DNA of 64,000 bases from Pseudomonas parafulva NBRC 16636 = DSM 17004 (GCF_000730645.1 NZ_BBIU01000009.1:57997-121996), one strand, 5' to 3'. Counted from the first letter of the stretch, positions 39,016-48,423 are shown. Numbers and translations are program-made. The notes: generated from the letters alone by a model not told the origin.

Positions 39016-39296
39016 GGCGTAACCTCCCTGTTCGGCCCTTGTCGATCTATGCTGGTCTTGAGCGTAGCAGTGAGGTGCATGGGTAAGCGGGCGGAGAGGC
39101 CGTTTTTGGTATTAGCAAAAAAAGCGATAGGGCGTGCGATACACCCCCAACGCACTGAGCCGAACGCTTTGCTGAAGACGCGCTCAAAATTGGCAAACAA
39201 CGGCAACCCGAGCGATATTCTGATAGGGTGTATCACCTTCATCCTGCCCAGACTCATGCGGCATGCATGGACCTAATCGACAGGAGCGTTTCATCA
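39016..39296. other. Non-coding gap before phytochrome gene
   Basis: A 281-base stretch with no supported gene. It holds an A/T-rich patch at 39103-39125 and a perfect inverted repeat, GATACACCC at 39138-39146 and GGGTGTATC at 39226-39234, 79 bases apart. GATAGGG also occurs in direct orientation near each copy. It probably contains the phytochrome promoter and the dead pilus promoter. Confidence 0.4.
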
Positions 39297-41546
39297 ATGA
39301 CGACAGACTTAACGCTGGCCCAGGCGGTGGAGCGCTGTGCCCAGGAACCTATCCAGATTCCCGGCAGCATTCAGCCACACGGTTTTCTGCTTGTGCTTGA
39401 TGAAAATGACCTGAGGGTGTTGCAGGCGAGCGAGAACGCCCAGCAGTGGTTAGGCATATCCGCTGCATCGCTGGTTGGTTCGCCCTTCAGTGACGTTGTC
39501 ACTGGCGACTTCGATTTGCGCGCGCATCTAGGCAGGCTTCCTCAAGATGAGGTTTTCCCGTTTCATATCGGCGATGTGCAACTTCGCGAAGGCGCTCCAT
39601 ACCGCCAAGCATTGCACATGCTGGCCCACCGCCATGATCAGGCGCTGATCGTCGAGTTGGAGGCGCCACGTCTGCCGGAAGATTTGGCCTCGCAGGGCGA
39701 CTATTACCCCTTGGTGCGCAACTTCATAAGCACCGTGCATCTGGCTGGTACCCTTGAAGAACTGCTGCACCAGACGGTGCTGCAGCTCAAGCGCGTCACC
39801 GGTTTTGGCCGGGTGAAGGCCTATCGCTTCGACGCCGAAGGCAATGGGCAAGTGCTGGCGGAGGTCGCCGACCCCGATTACCCCACCTTCATGGGCTTGT
39901 GCTTCCCGGCATCCGATATTCCTGCCCAGGCCCGTGAGTTGTACCGGGTCAACCGCATCCGCGTCATCGAAGACGCCAACTATCAGCCGTCACCGCTGGT
40001 GCCGGGCACCAACCCGCTTAGCGGCAAACCGTTGGACATGAGCTTTGCCAGCTTGCGCAGCGTGTCGCCGGTACACCTGCAATACATGCGCAACATGGGC
40101 ACACTCGCCTCCATGTCGTTGTCGATCGTGGTGGATGGCAAGCTGTGGGGGTTGATTTCCTGCCACAACGCGCAGCCTCGCCCGGTCGACCTGCGTACCC
40201 GCACTGCCTGCGAACTGCTGGCCAGTGTGCTGTCGCTGCAGATTGAATCCCGCGAGTCACACGCCGACACTCAACGGCTGCTAGAACTGCGCCAGCACAT
40301 CGTGCGCATGATCGCCTCCATGGCAGACCACGATAGCGTCAGCGAGGGGCTGCATGCCGTTCCTGACGTGTTACTGGCGTTTGCCAACGCGCAAGGCGCT
40401 GCTGTCATTTCTGCTGACCGTTGCGAGCTATACGGTCAGACACCGCCCGAGGCACAGGTCACCGCACTGGTGCATTGGTTGTCGCGGCGTGCGGGTAATG
40501 TTGTTTTCCACACCGACAATGCGCGCCGCGACGTGGATGAGTTGCCTGAGCTCGGCAACCATGTGGGCGGCATACTGGCGGTGGCCATCTCGCAGATCCA
40601 TTCCCATTACCTGCTGTGGTTCCGGCCCGAGCAGGTACGCACTGTTGAATGGGCGGGGCAGCCGACCAAGCGGGTGGGGCCGCAAGGTAACCTGGACCCG
40701 CGGCACAGCTTCGAGCGCTGGCAGGAACAACTGAGCGGCTATTGTGCCCCGTGGGACCCACTGATTGTGGAGGGGGTCAGCGAACTGCGTACGGCGGTGA
40801 TGGGCATCGTGCTGCGCAAAGCCGAAGAAATGGCCCAGCTGGCGGGCGAACTGCGCCGCTCCAACAAGGAGCTGGAGGCGTTCTCCTACAGCGTGTCCCA
40901 TGACCTGCGTGCGCCGCTTCGGCACATTGCCGGCTACACCGAACTGCTCAGCGAAATCGAAGGCCCCGGTTTCAGCGAGCGCGGCAAGCGCTTCTTGCAG
41001 CATATCGGCGAAGCCGCTCATTTTGCCGGCAGCCTTGTCGACAATTTGCTACATTTTTCACAAATGGGCCGCTCAGCGCTGCGCATGTCAGATGTAGACC
41101 TCAATGCCTTGATCGATGCCATCCGTGCTGAACTCGCGCCGGATTACGCGGGGCGTGAAATCATCTGGACCATTGCGCCCTTGCCCAAGGTTCATGGAGA
41201 CCCCGCCTTCATCAACCTGGCGTTGAACAACCTGCTGGCCAATGCCATCAAATACACACGTGGGCGCGCACCTGCTCGCATCGAGGTGTTTGCCGTGCAG
41301 CATGCCGAGGAAGTCGAGGTGTGCATCCGTGATAACGGCGTAGGCTTCGACATGGCGTACGCCAACAAGCTGTTCGGGGTGTTCCAGCGGCTGCACCGCA
41401 TGGAAGACTTCGAAGGCACAGGGATCGGCCTGGCAAGCGTGCGCCGCATCATCGAACGCCACGACGGCCGCGTCTGGGCCGACGGCCAGATCGACAAAGG
41501 CGCCAGCTTCCATTTCACTCTACCGCGCCACCCCGCGACACACTGA
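39297..41546 (+). CDS. bphP: Bacteriophytochrome sensor histidine kinase
   Basis: A 749-residue red/far-red photoreceptor kinase. The PAS domain (about 15-120) carries the biliverdin-binding Cys at residue 14 (ERCAQEPIQIPG) before IQPHGFLLV. The GAF domain (about 140-305) has the hallmark PASDIPAQARELY. The PHY domain (about 320-500) has the tongue motif DPRHSF. The kinase has the H-box SYSVSHDLRAPLRH (about 545) and the ATPase motifs NNLLANAIKYT and GTGIGLASV. CAGGAG precedes the ATG at 39297. No haem oxygenase gene (bphO) is adjacent, so biliverdin must come from elsewhere. It is followed by two receiver-containing genes. Confidence 0.94.
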   Translation: MTTDLTLAQAVERCAQEPIQIPGSIQPHGFLLVLDENDLRVLQASENAQQWLGISAASLVGSPFSDVVTGDFDLRAHLGRLPQDEVFPFHIGDVQLREGAPYRQALHMLAHRHDQALIVELEAPRLPEDLASQGDYYPLVRNFISTVHLAGTLEELLHQTVLQLKRVTGFGRVKAYRFDAEGNGQVLAEVADPDYPTFMGLCFPASDIPAQARELYRVNRIRVIEDANYQPSPLVPGTNPLSGKPLDMSFASLRSVSPVHLQYMRNMGTLASMSLSIVVDGKLWGLISCHNAQPRPVDLRTRTACELLASVLSLQIESRESHADTQRLLELRQHIVRMIASMADHDSVSEGLHAVPDVLLAFANAQGAAVISADRCELYGQTPPEAQVTALVHWLSRRAGNVVFHTDNARRDVDELPELGNHVGGILAVAISQIHSHYLLWFRPEQVRTVEWAGQPTKRVGPQGNLDPRHSFERWQEQLSGYCAPWDPLIVEGVSELRTAVMGIVLRKAEEMAQLAGELRRSNKELEAFSYSVSHDLRAPLRHIAGYTELLSEIEGPGFSERGKRFLQHIGEAAHFAGSLVDNLLHFSQMGRSALRMSDVDLNALIDAIRAELAPDYAGREIIWTIAPLPKVHGDPAFINLALNNLLANAIKYTRGRAPARIEVFAVQHAEEVEVCIRDNGVGFDMAYANKLFGVFQRLHRMEDFEGTGIGLASVRRIIERHDGRVWADGQIDKGASFHFTLPRHPATH

Positions 41547-41561
41547 GGTACCGTTACCATC

Positions 41562-42020
41562 ATGCTCAAACCCATCCTGCTGGTCGAAGACAACCCTCGG
41601 GACCTGGAGCTGACGCTCCTGGCCCTGGAGCGTAGCCAGTTGGCCAACGAAGTTATCGTGTTGCGCGACGGCGCCGATGCCCTCGATTACCTGCTGCGCC
41701 GTGGCGCCTACGCCGACCGCGACGACGGCAACCCTGCCGTGTTGCTGCTGGACCTGAAACTGCCGAAAGTCGATGGCCTTGAGGTGCTCAAGGAAGTGCG
41801 CGCCACGCCCGAACTGCGCAGCATCCCGACCGTGATGCTGACGTCTTCGCGTGAAGAGCCTGACCTGCAGCGTGCCTATGAACTGGGCGTGAACGCCTAC
41901 GTGGTCAAACCAGTCGAATTCAAGGAGTTCGTCGCCGCCATTTCCGACCTTGGGGTCTTCTGGGCCGTGCTGAACGAGCCGCCACCTGGCTCCCTGCGCT
42001 TGACCCGCCGCGGCAACTGA
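41562..42020 (+). CDS. Stand-alone response regulator (Rcp1-like receiver)
   Basis: A 152-residue single receiver domain. Acidic pocket ED in LLVEDNPRD, phospho-acceptor Asp in LLLDLKLPKVDG near residue 64, Thr/Ser in MLTSSRE, and Lys in VVKPVEF. The longer C-terminus (FWAVLNEPPPG) is typical of Rcp1-type partners of phytochrome kinases. It begins 16 bases after the phytochrome gene and ends 13 bases before the hybrid kinase, so it is cotranscribed and very likely the phosphate acceptor. Confidence 0.95.
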   Translation: MLKPILLVEDNPRDLELTLLALERSQLANEVIVLRDGADALDYLLRRGAYADRDDGNPAVLLLDLKLPKVDGLEVLKEVRATPELRSIPTVMLTSSREEPDLQRAYELGVNAYVVKPVEFKEFVAAISDLGVFWAVLNEPPPGSLRLTRRGN

Positions 42021-42033
42021 GGCTCACGCAACG

Positions 42034-44421
42034 ATGCAGTCTACCCCGCTGAACCTACTGATGGTCGAAGACAGCTCGATGGATGCCGAGCTGACCCTAA
42101 TGCGCTTGGAGCGCAGCGGGCTGCACGTTCAGTCGCACCTGGTGTTCGACCACACGGGTGTCGAAAATGCCCTGCGCGACGGGCGCTACGACCTGATCCT
42201 GTGCGATTGCGTACTGCCCGGCTCGTCCGGCACCGACGTGCTGTCCATCGCCCAGCGCCTGGCGCCGGACGTGCCGTTCATTTTCCTGTCCGGTATCTAC
42301 GGTGAAGAGCATGCGGTGGAGATGATCCGCCTGGGTGCTACCGATTACGTACTGAAAAAGAACCTGCCGTTGCTGCCCAAGGCAGTACGCCGCGCCCTCA
42401 CCGAAGTGCAGGAACGTCAGCGCCGTCGTCGGGCTGAAGAAGCACTGGCCGAGGTTGAAGCGCGGGCCCGCATCGCCATCAACGCTGCCGGCATGGGCAC
42501 ATGGGATCTTCGCCCCCAGGAGGGGCTGCTCGTCTGGGATGAGCGCGCCAAGAAGCTGTTCGGTTTGGCCACCGACACGCAGATGAGCCTTGAAGTCTTC
42601 TACGCCGGCATCTATCACGAAGATGTGCCGATGGTAAAGGATGCCGTAGACCAAGCCATGCAGCCTGAGAGCGGCGGCCACTACCGCATGGAATTCAGGA
42701 TCGTTCAGCCGAACGGCCAGGAGCCACGCTGGCTGCTCAGCAGCGGCCAGAGCCAGTTCGCTGACGGCAAATGCGTGCGCTTTTCCGGTGTTCTTCAGGA
42801 CATCCATGCACAACGCGTGGCGACCCAGGCGCTACGCCAGCTCAACGAGATGCTTGGCGAACGGGTTGAACGCCGCACCCGCGAGCGCGACCGGGCGTGG
42901 GAGCTGTCCCAGGACCTGCTGGCCGTACTCAACAAAGACCTCACCCCAGTGGCGCTCAACCCTGCCTGGGAAGCCAGCCTGGGGCTGTCTCGCGAACGCC
43001 TGAGCCAGTCATCGCTGCTGCACCTGCTGCCCGAACCCGACCAGGAACTGCTGCTCACCGAGTTGGCTGCCCTCGCCCATGGCCGCACCAGTGCCCGTTT
43101 CGTCGGGCGCATTCTGCATGCCGGCGGGCAACAACGCTGGCTGTCGTGGGTGGTGGTGCCGGAAGATACCCTGCTGTACGTGGTGGCGCGGGATATCACC
43201 AGCGAGCGTGAAGCTGCAGTAGGCCTGGCCGATGCCAACGCCCGCCTGCGCGAACAGATCAACGAACGCGAACGAATCGAGGCCGCACTGCAGCAAATGC
43301 AGCGCCTTGAAGCCGTTGGCCAGTTGACCGCGGGGGTTGCCCACGACTTCAACAATTTGCTCACGGTGATCCTCACTGGCGCGAGCTTCCTGGAGCGAGA
43401 CCTGAACAAAGGTGACCTCGACAAGGCCCGCTCCCGCCTGACCCACGTGCGCGAAGCAGGTGAGCGCGGGGCCAAGCTGACGTCGCAGTTGCTGGCATTC
43501 TCCCGCCGTCAGCGCCTGGAGCCAGTACCCCTCAACCTCAACCGCACCCTCGATGGCCTGGAAGAACTGCTGCGTCGCACGCTGGGGGGCAACGTTTCGG
43601 TGCGCCTGGACCTGGACCGGGCGCTATGGCAGGCCCTGACCGACCCCACCCAGACCGAGATGATCATCCTCAACCTGGCCATCAACGCCCGCGATGCCAT
43701 GCCCGATGGCGGCCAGTTGACCTTGGTGACCCGCAACACGCGCATCGACACCCCACCTCAGCGCCCGGAAGATCCGGACCCTGGTGAGTACGTAATGCTG
43801 AGCATCCGCGACACAGGCTGCGGCATGAGCGAAGAGGTGGTGGCCAAGGTGTTCGAGCCATTCTTCACCACCAAGGACATCGGCAAGGGCTCAGGCCTGG
43901 GCCTGGCCCAGGTGTTCGGTTTCGCCAAGCAGTCTGGCGGCGGTGTGCGCATCGAAACCGCCCCGGGGCGCGGCACTCAGGTGGCCGTTTATCTGCCGGC
44001 AGTCAAGGACCACATTATCAGCGAGCCTGCCACCCCGGTGGTTAGCCAGTCCATCAGCGACAGCGGCAGCAACCGCACCGTGTTGTTGGTAGACGACGAC
44101 CACCTGGTGCGCGACATGCTTGGCGACGTGTTGCGCCAGTACGGTTATGAGGTGCGCCAGGCGCACAGTGGCGAGCAGGCACTGGCGCTTCTAGCTGACG
44201 ACATCGACCTGCTGCTCACCGACTTCGCCATGCCGGAGTTCAACGGTGCGCAGCTTGCCATTGCCGCGCGCGAACGCTTCCCTCAGCTACCTGTGGTCTT
44301 TCTAACAGGCTACGCAGAGTTGCAAGGCCTGGACCTGCCGGGCAGCGTTGTGATCCAGAAGCCCGTTCAGGCGGACGACCTGGCCAGGGCGCTGGACGAA
44401 ATGCTGGGCGTACCGGGGTAA
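42034..44421 (+). CDS. Hybrid sensor kinase: REC-PAS-PAS-HisKA-HATPase-REC
   Basis: A 795-residue soluble hybrid kinase. N-terminal receiver (about 1-125) with LILCDCVLPGSSG; a PAS domain (about 150-265); a coiled linker (LNEMLGERVERRTRERDRAWEL); a second PAS (about 290-390); an H-box VGQLTAGVAHDFNNLL (about 428); ATPase boxes NLAINARDAMPDGG and GSGLGLAQVFGF; and a C-terminal receiver with LLLTDFAMPEFNG (about 730). No TM segment, so it senses inside the cell or receives phosphate through its N-terminal receiver from the phytochrome. It is the last gene of the three-gene light-signalling set. It contains no DNA-binding output domain. Confidence 0.93.
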   Translation: MQSTPLNLLMVEDSSMDAELTLMRLERSGLHVQSHLVFDHTGVENALRDGRYDLILCDCVLPGSSGTDVLSIAQRLAPDVPFIFLSGIYGEEHAVEMIRLGATDYVLKKNLPLLPKAVRRALTEVQERQRRRRAEEALAEVEARARIAINAAGMGTWDLRPQEGLLVWDERAKKLFGLATDTQMSLEVFYAGIYHEDVPMVKDAVDQAMQPESGGHYRMEFRIVQPNGQEPRWLLSSGQSQFADGKCVRFSGVLQDIHAQRVATQALRQLNEMLGERVERRTRERDRAWELSQDLLAVLNKDLTPVALNPAWEASLGLSRERLSQSSLLHLLPEPDQELLLTELAALAHGRTSARFVGRILHAGGQQRWLSWVVVPEDTLLYVVARDITSEREAAVGLADANARLREQINERERIEAALQQMQRLEAVGQLTAGVAHDFNNLLTVILTGASFLERDLNKGDLDKARSRLTHVREAGERGAKLTSQLLAFSRRQRLEPVPLNLNRTLDGLEELLRRTLGGNVSVRLDLDRALWQALTDPTQTEMIILNLAINARDAMPDGGQLTLVTRNTRIDTPPQRPEDPDPGEYVMLSIRDTGCGMSEEVVAKVFEPFFTTKDIGKGSGLGLAQVFGFAKQSGGGVRIETAPGRGTQVAVYLPAVKDHIISEPATPVVSQSISDSGSNRTVLLVDDDHLVRDMLGDVLRQYGYEVRQAHSGEQALALLADDIDLLLTDFAMPEFNGAQLAIAARERFPQLPVVFLTGYAELQGLDLPGSVVIQKPVQADDLARALDEMLGVPG

Positions 44422-44430
44422 ACCTGTGCA

Positions 44431-44452
44431 GTCGGGGCCACCCAGCCCCGAC
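44431..44452. terminator. Hairpin after the phytochrome operon
   Basis: GTCGGGGC (44431-44438) and GCCCCGAC (44445-44452) form an eight-base-pair stem with a six-base loop nine bases after the hybrid kinase stop. There is no T tract. Confidence 0.5.
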
Positions 44453-44477
44453 TCGCCCACACACTGAATGCCAAACG

Positions 44478-44517
44478 ACAAAAACGACGAAACCAGCGCT
44501 TACGTGATAAGCACTGG
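44478..44517 (-). terminator. Rho-independent terminator of tRNA-Gln
   Basis: On the minus strand CCAGTGCTTA-TCACG-TAAGCGCTGG (44517 down to 44493) is followed by TTTCGTCGTTTTTGTCG. The stem is ten pairs with one G-T. It sits 24 bases after the tRNA 3' end. Confidence 0.75.
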
Positions 44518-44540
44518 AAAGATGTTTTGATCTGAGGAAA

Positions 44541-44615
44541 TGGCAGGGGCGGCTGGATTCGAACCAACGCATGGCAGGATCAAAACCTGCTGCCTTACCG
44601 CTTGGCGACGCCCCT
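44541..44615 (-). tRNA. tRNA-Gln (anticodon TTG)
   Basis: Minus strand, 75 nt with encoded CCA. Acceptor arms AGGGGCG and CGCCCCT pair perfectly, the anticodon stem GCAGG/CCTGC encloses loop TTTTGAT giving anticodon TTG, and the T arm contains GGTTCGAATCC. The 3' end is GCCA. Confidence 0.95.
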
Positions 44616-44873
44616 GTATCTGATGCAGCAACCGCTGCCCGGATAATCCCAATAAGGTGACAACGTGTTGTTGTCTTGGAATGCGCGGCACTTTAACAAC
44701 AATGTTGCTGCCTGTGAAGCCCCTAATCGAAAAAAAAATGCCAAAAAAACAGCGGCTTAGTTATTAGCAGCAAAAAAATTTACCGCTCGTCGCTTTCCTG
44801 CCGCCGTACCTCAACACAATCGCATTCGCTCCTTCAAATCAGATAACCCAACGCAGTGACCAAGGAGGACCCT
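44616..44873. other. AT-rich intergenic region between tRNA-Gln and YdcH gene
   Basis: A 258-base divergent gap containing both promoters. Several A tracts (44731-44739, 44744-44750 and 44772-44778 approximately) make it the most AT-rich short segment of the window, likely curved. No gene is seen. Confidence 0.5.
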
Positions 44874-45116
44874 ATGCCTGTTTCTCACGACCTGTATCAG
44901 GACCTGCACTACCCCCGTGAAATCGTCCAGCAGCGTCGCCTGCAGGACCAGACGCTGGACCGCTTGCTGGACGAGTACGTCGACATTGATAACCAGGTGC
45001 TTGCAGCGGAGTCGATTTCGGCCGGCAACTTCGTCGATGAGGACCTGCGTCACCTCAAGGAACGCCGGCTTGCGGTGAAGTACATGATCGAGCGCCAGCT
45101 GGAACGTAAAGCCTGA
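44874..45116 (+). CDS. YdcH/DUF465 family small protein
   Basis: An 80-residue charged helical protein of the DUF465 (SlyX-like coiled) family: REIVQQRRLQDQTLDRLLDEYVDIDNQV and the conserved LKERRLAVKYMIERQL. AAGGAGGA before the ATG is a near-consensus, very strong ribosome-binding site, implying high expression. Function is unknown; related proteins form antiparallel helical hairpins. Confidence 0.88.
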   Translation: MPVSHDLYQDLHYPREIVQQRRLQDQTLDRLLDEYVDIDNQVLAAESISAGNFVDEDLRHLKERRLAVKYMIERQLERKA

Positions 45117-45150
45117 GATCGGGGTGTTGCCGGTGGTGACCTATCGCGGT

Positions 45151-45172
45151 AAGTGATGGTTGACGGTCACTT
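45151..45172. repeat. Weak inverted repeat between YdcH and ZapE genes
   Basis: AAGTGA (45151-45156) and TCACTT (45167-45172) flank a ten-base loop, followed by a pyrimidine-rich stretch. A weak terminator candidate. Confidence 0.3.
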
Positions 45173-45244
45173 TCTCTATTGGTCAAATCCGCGGCACTCG
45201 GGCAAGCTTCCGGGCGCCCGTTTATTGCCCAAGGAGCTCAGTTC

Positions 45245-46324
45245 GTGCCTGCGTGGATCCCTGCCCCCCTACGCCAGCTTGGCCAACGCCTGCGCCCTGC
45301 CGGCGCTGACCGTGGTGCACTGCTCACGTGGTTCGAGGAAAAAGCCCAGAGCCGTGGCTACGCGTTGAGCGAGGGTCAGCGCCAAGTGATTGCGTGCATG
45401 GGGCAGCAGTTGAGCCAGTTAGAGCAGGGGCAGCCACCTAGCCTTTACCTGCATGGCGCGGTCGGGCGCGGTAAAAGCTGGCTGCTGGACGGCTTCTTCC
45501 AGGCTGTGCCTGTGCAGGCAAAGCTACGCCTGCACTTTCATGACTTTTTCGCCCGACTGCACCAGGGCATGCACCGCCACCGCGCCTTGGACAACGCCAT
45601 GGCCGCTACCTTGGACGAATTGATCGGCAAGTGCGAGGCGCTGTGCTTCGACGAGTTCCATGTGCATGACATTGGTGATGCCATGCTGCTTACGCGCCTG
45701 TTCGATGCCTTGTTCGCTCGGGGCATCTACCTGCTGGTCACCTCCAATTATGCGCCGGAGGGGCTGCTGCCCAACCCGCTCTACCATGAGCGCTTCCTAC
45801 CCGTCATCCGCCTGATCAACACCCGCATGAAGGTCATGGAAGTGGGCGGTGCTATCGACTTTCGCAGCCTGCCGGCCAACCGCGAACACCAGTGTTTCAC
45901 CCGCGGCCTCTATGTATGGCCAGGCGATGCCGGGCAGCGCCTGGCCCTGAAGCTGCCCGAGGCGGCACCCGGGGTGCTGCACATCAACAACCGTTCACTA
46001 CGGGCCAGGGCCGTGGATGGCACACGGGTGATGTTCACATTCGACGACCTGTGCGAGCAGCCTACCGCCGTGATCGACTACCTGGCCCTGGCCCGCCAGT
46101 TCAGTGAGTGGGTCATCGACGGGCTGGACGACCTGGCGGACTGTTCGCTGGCGGCGCAGCAGCGCTTTGTCAATCTAGTGGATGTCCTGTACGACCAGGA
46201 CCGCCAGCTGACTGTCATTGGCAAACGCCCGCTGGCAGACAGCCTGGACGGGGCCATCGCCGACCTGATGCGTACCCGAAGCCGGTTGGGGCAATTGCAT
46301 CAGGTCGGCCCTGGCCCGACCTGA
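45245..46324 (+). CDS. zapE: Cell division protein ZapE (AFG1-like ATPase)
   Basis: A 359-residue P-loop ATPase. Walker A is HGAVGRGKSW near residue 72; Walker B is CFDEFHVHDIGDAMLL near 117-132; a sensor region LLVTSNYAPEGLLP follows. It matches the AFG1/ZapE family, which associates with the FtsZ ring and constricting cells. GTG at 45245 has AAGGAG eight bases upstream and is preferred over an earlier in-frame GTG without a site. P. putida relatives often exist in two copies, so this may be a paralogue. Confidence 0.88.
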   Translation: MPAWIPAPLRQLGQRLRPAGADRGALLTWFEEKAQSRGYALSEGQRQVIACMGQQLSQLEQGQPPSLYLHGAVGRGKSWLLDGFFQAVPVQAKLRLHFHDFFARLHQGMHRHRALDNAMAATLDELIGKCEALCFDEFHVHDIGDAMLLTRLFDALFARGIYLLVTSNYAPEGLLPNPLYHERFLPVIRLINTRMKVMEVGGAIDFRSLPANREHQCFTRGLYVWPGDAGQRLALKLPEAAPGVLHINNRSLRARAVDGTRVMFTFDDLCEQPTAVIDYLALARQFSEWVIDGLDDLADCSLAAQQRFVNLVDVLYDQDRQLTVIGKRPLADSLDGAIADLMRTRSRLGQLHQVGPGPT

Positions 46325-46336
46325 CCGGCACTGTTT

Positions 46337-48226
46337 TCACACCGCTTTAGGCAGGTCGGCCAGCACCGTTTCGATTTCCTGAAGCACGGCGGGATCATCC
46401 AGGGTAGAGGGTGGTACGTAGGCGTGCCCGTCGGCGATCTTGCGCAGCAACGCCCGCAGAATCTTGCCCGAACGCGTCTTGGGTAACCGCCGCACCAGGC
46501 GCACCCGGTTGAAACAGGCCAGCGCACCGATTTCTTCACGCACCCTGGCCACCAGGTCTGCCAGCAACTGCGCCTCGGTAGTGCCCTCACCATCTTTCAA
46601 CACGACCAAGGCGAGCGGCACCTGCCCCTTGATGTCGTCATGCACGCCGATCATCGCGCATTCGGCAACCGCCGCGTGGCGTGCCACCAGGTCTTCCATT
46701 TCCCCGGTGGACAGCCGGTGCCCGGACACGTTGATGACGTCGTCCGTTCGCCCCATGATGTAGACAAAGCCGTCGTCGTCCAGGAACCCGCCGTCGCCGG
46801 TGTGATAGTAACCAGGGTAAGTGTGCAGGTAGGCCTGCAGGTAACGGTCGTGGTCCCTCCACAGCGTCTGGCTGCACCCTGGGGGCAAGGGCAGTGCGAT
46901 CACGATGGCGCCCTGCTGGTGGGTGCCCAGCAGATGGCCCTCGTCATCCAGTACGCGCACGTGGTAACCCGGCACTGCGCGGTTGCTGGAGCCCGGCCTG
47001 GCCACACTGCCTTCAAGGCCTACGCACGGCGCGGTGACGGGCCAGCCGGTTTCGGTTTGCCACCAGTGGTCGTGCACCGGTTTACCGGTGACGCGCTCCA
47101 GCCATTGGTGGGTGCTGGAATCGAGCTTTTCCCCGGCCAGGAATAACTGGCGCAGCGAGCTCAGGTCGTACTGGCCAAGCAGCTCGCCCTCCGGGTCTTC
47201 CTTGCGGATAGCGCGCATGGCGGTGGGTGCGCAGAACAGGCCGTTGACCTTGTACTGCTGCACGACGCGCCAGTAGGCGGCAGCGTCCGGGGTGCGGATT
47301 GGCTTGCCCTCGTAAAACACCGTGGTGCAACCGCACATCAACGGCCCGTAGACGATCAGCGAGTGGCCTACCACCCAGCCGACGTCCGATATGCCCCACC
47401 ACACATCACCGGGCTGCATGCCGTAGATGGTGTGCATGGCATAGCGCAGGGCCACCGCGTTGCCGCCGTTTTCCCGCACGATGCCTTTGGGTTTGCCGGT
47501 GGTGCCCGAGGTATACATGATGTACAGCGGATCGCCAGCGTCGAGCACCACCGGGGCGATGGGCACTGCGCCCACAAGCGCCCCGGCCCAGTCCAGGTCT
47601 CGCCTTGGTTGCAGCGGTGCCTGCACCTGTGGCCGCTGCAACACCAGCACATGGCGCGGCTGGTGCTGGGCCAGTTGCAACGCGCGGTCGACCAGAGGCT
47701 TGTATTCGATCACCCGGTCGAACTCGAGCCCGCAAGAGGCTGTGAGCAGCAGGGTTGGGCGCGCATCGTCGATTCGCAGCGCCAGCTCGTTGGCTGCGAA
47801 GCCGCCAAACACCACCGAATGCACCGCGCCAATGCGGGCGCAGGCGAGCATGGCCATAGCGGCCTGCGGCACCATCGGCATGTAGATGATCACCCCGTCA
47901 CCCTTCTTCACCCCCAGCTGGCTCAGCAGCCCAGCCAGGCGGGCTACCTCATCGCGCAGCTCAAGGTAGGTATAGGCTTGCTGCGCCCCGGTGACAGGAG
48001 AGTCGTAGACGAACGCCAGTTGTTGCCCCCTGCCCTGTTCGATCTGGTGGTCCAGGGCGAGGTAACAGCTGTTCAGACGGCCATCGGGGAACCAGCGATG
48101 CGTGCCGTCGGCATTGTCCTGCAGGGTGATGGCAGGGGCGCGATACCAGGCGATCGACCGGGCCTGTTCAGCCCAGAAGGCAGCCGGGTCGGCGATGGAG
48201 TGTGCGTAGCTTTGCTGGTAGCTCAT
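46337..48226 (-). CDS. prpE: Propionyl-CoA synthetase (PrpE-type acyl-CoA ligase)
   Basis: A 629-residue AMP-forming ligase activating propionate (and acetate) with CoA. N-terminal ACAS segment (about 10-60); P-loop MYTSGTTGKPKGIV near residue 243; WWGISDVGWVVGHS; the core motif GDGGFLDDDGFVYIMGRTDDVINVSGHRLST; and the catalytic/acetylatable Lys in LPKTRSGKILRA near 598. The subfamily features favour propionyl-CoA synthetase over acetyl-CoA synthetase. It lies about 12 kb from acnD/prpF here. It diverges from a LysR gene across a gap with a perfect palindrome. Confidence 0.87.
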   Translation of the reverse strand: MSYQQSYAHSIADPAAFWAEQARSIAWYRAPAITLQDNADGTHRWFPDGRLNSCYLALDHQIEQGRGQQLAFVYDSPVTGAQQAYTYLELRDEVARLAGLLSQLGVKKGDGVIIYMPMVPQAAMAMLACARIGAVHSVVFGGFAANELALRIDDARPTLLLTASCGLEFDRVIEYKPLVDRALQLAQHQPRHVLVLQRPQVQAPLQPRRDLDWAGALVGAVPIAPVVLDAGDPLYIMYTSGTTGKPKGIVRENGGNAVALRYAMHTIYGMQPGDVWWGISDVGWVVGHSLIVYGPLMCGCTTVFYEGKPIRTPDAAAYWRVVQQYKVNGLFCAPTAMRAIRKEDPEGELLGQYDLSSLRQLFLAGEKLDSSTHQWLERVTGKPVHDHWWQTETGWPVTAPCVGLEGSVARPGSSNRAVPGYHVRVLDDEGHLLGTHQQGAIVIALPLPPGCSQTLWRDHDRYLQAYLHTYPGYYHTGDGGFLDDDGFVYIMGRTDDVINVSGHRLSTGEMEDLVARHAAVAECAMIGVHDDIKGQVPLALVVLKDGEGTTEAQLLADLVARVREEIGALACFNRVRLVRRLPKTRSGKILRALLRKIADGHAYVPPSTLDDPAVLQEIETVLADLPKAV

Positions 48227-48319
48227 GTGCAGTGAACCCGATCGTTGTTGTTATTGAAGGGCGAATGCTGAGTATGGCCGGGCTGACCCGGCGCGCCAGG
48301 CGGCTAAAGGCCTAACCGA

Positions 48320-48335
48320 CCTGCAAATTTGCAGG
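48320..48335. promoter_or_regulatory. Perfect 16-base palindrome, candidate operator
   Basis: CCTGCAAATTTGCAGG lies in the 197-base divergent gap between prpE (94 bases from its start) and the LysR gene (89 bases from its start). The position suits a shared operator; LysR or another dimeric regulator could bind. Confidence 0.5.
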
Positions 48336-48423
48336 GATCAGGTGCAAGCACCTAACACGGCCTGCCTTTACCCCGCTCAGTGCCTTTCCACTAGAATGGG
48401 CCCTCCCTTGCCGAGGCTGCCCC

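Noticed and set aside
44541..44615. tRNA-Gln as integration site of a mobile element
   Set aside because: No integrase, direct repeat of the tRNA 3' end, or composition shift lies on either side.
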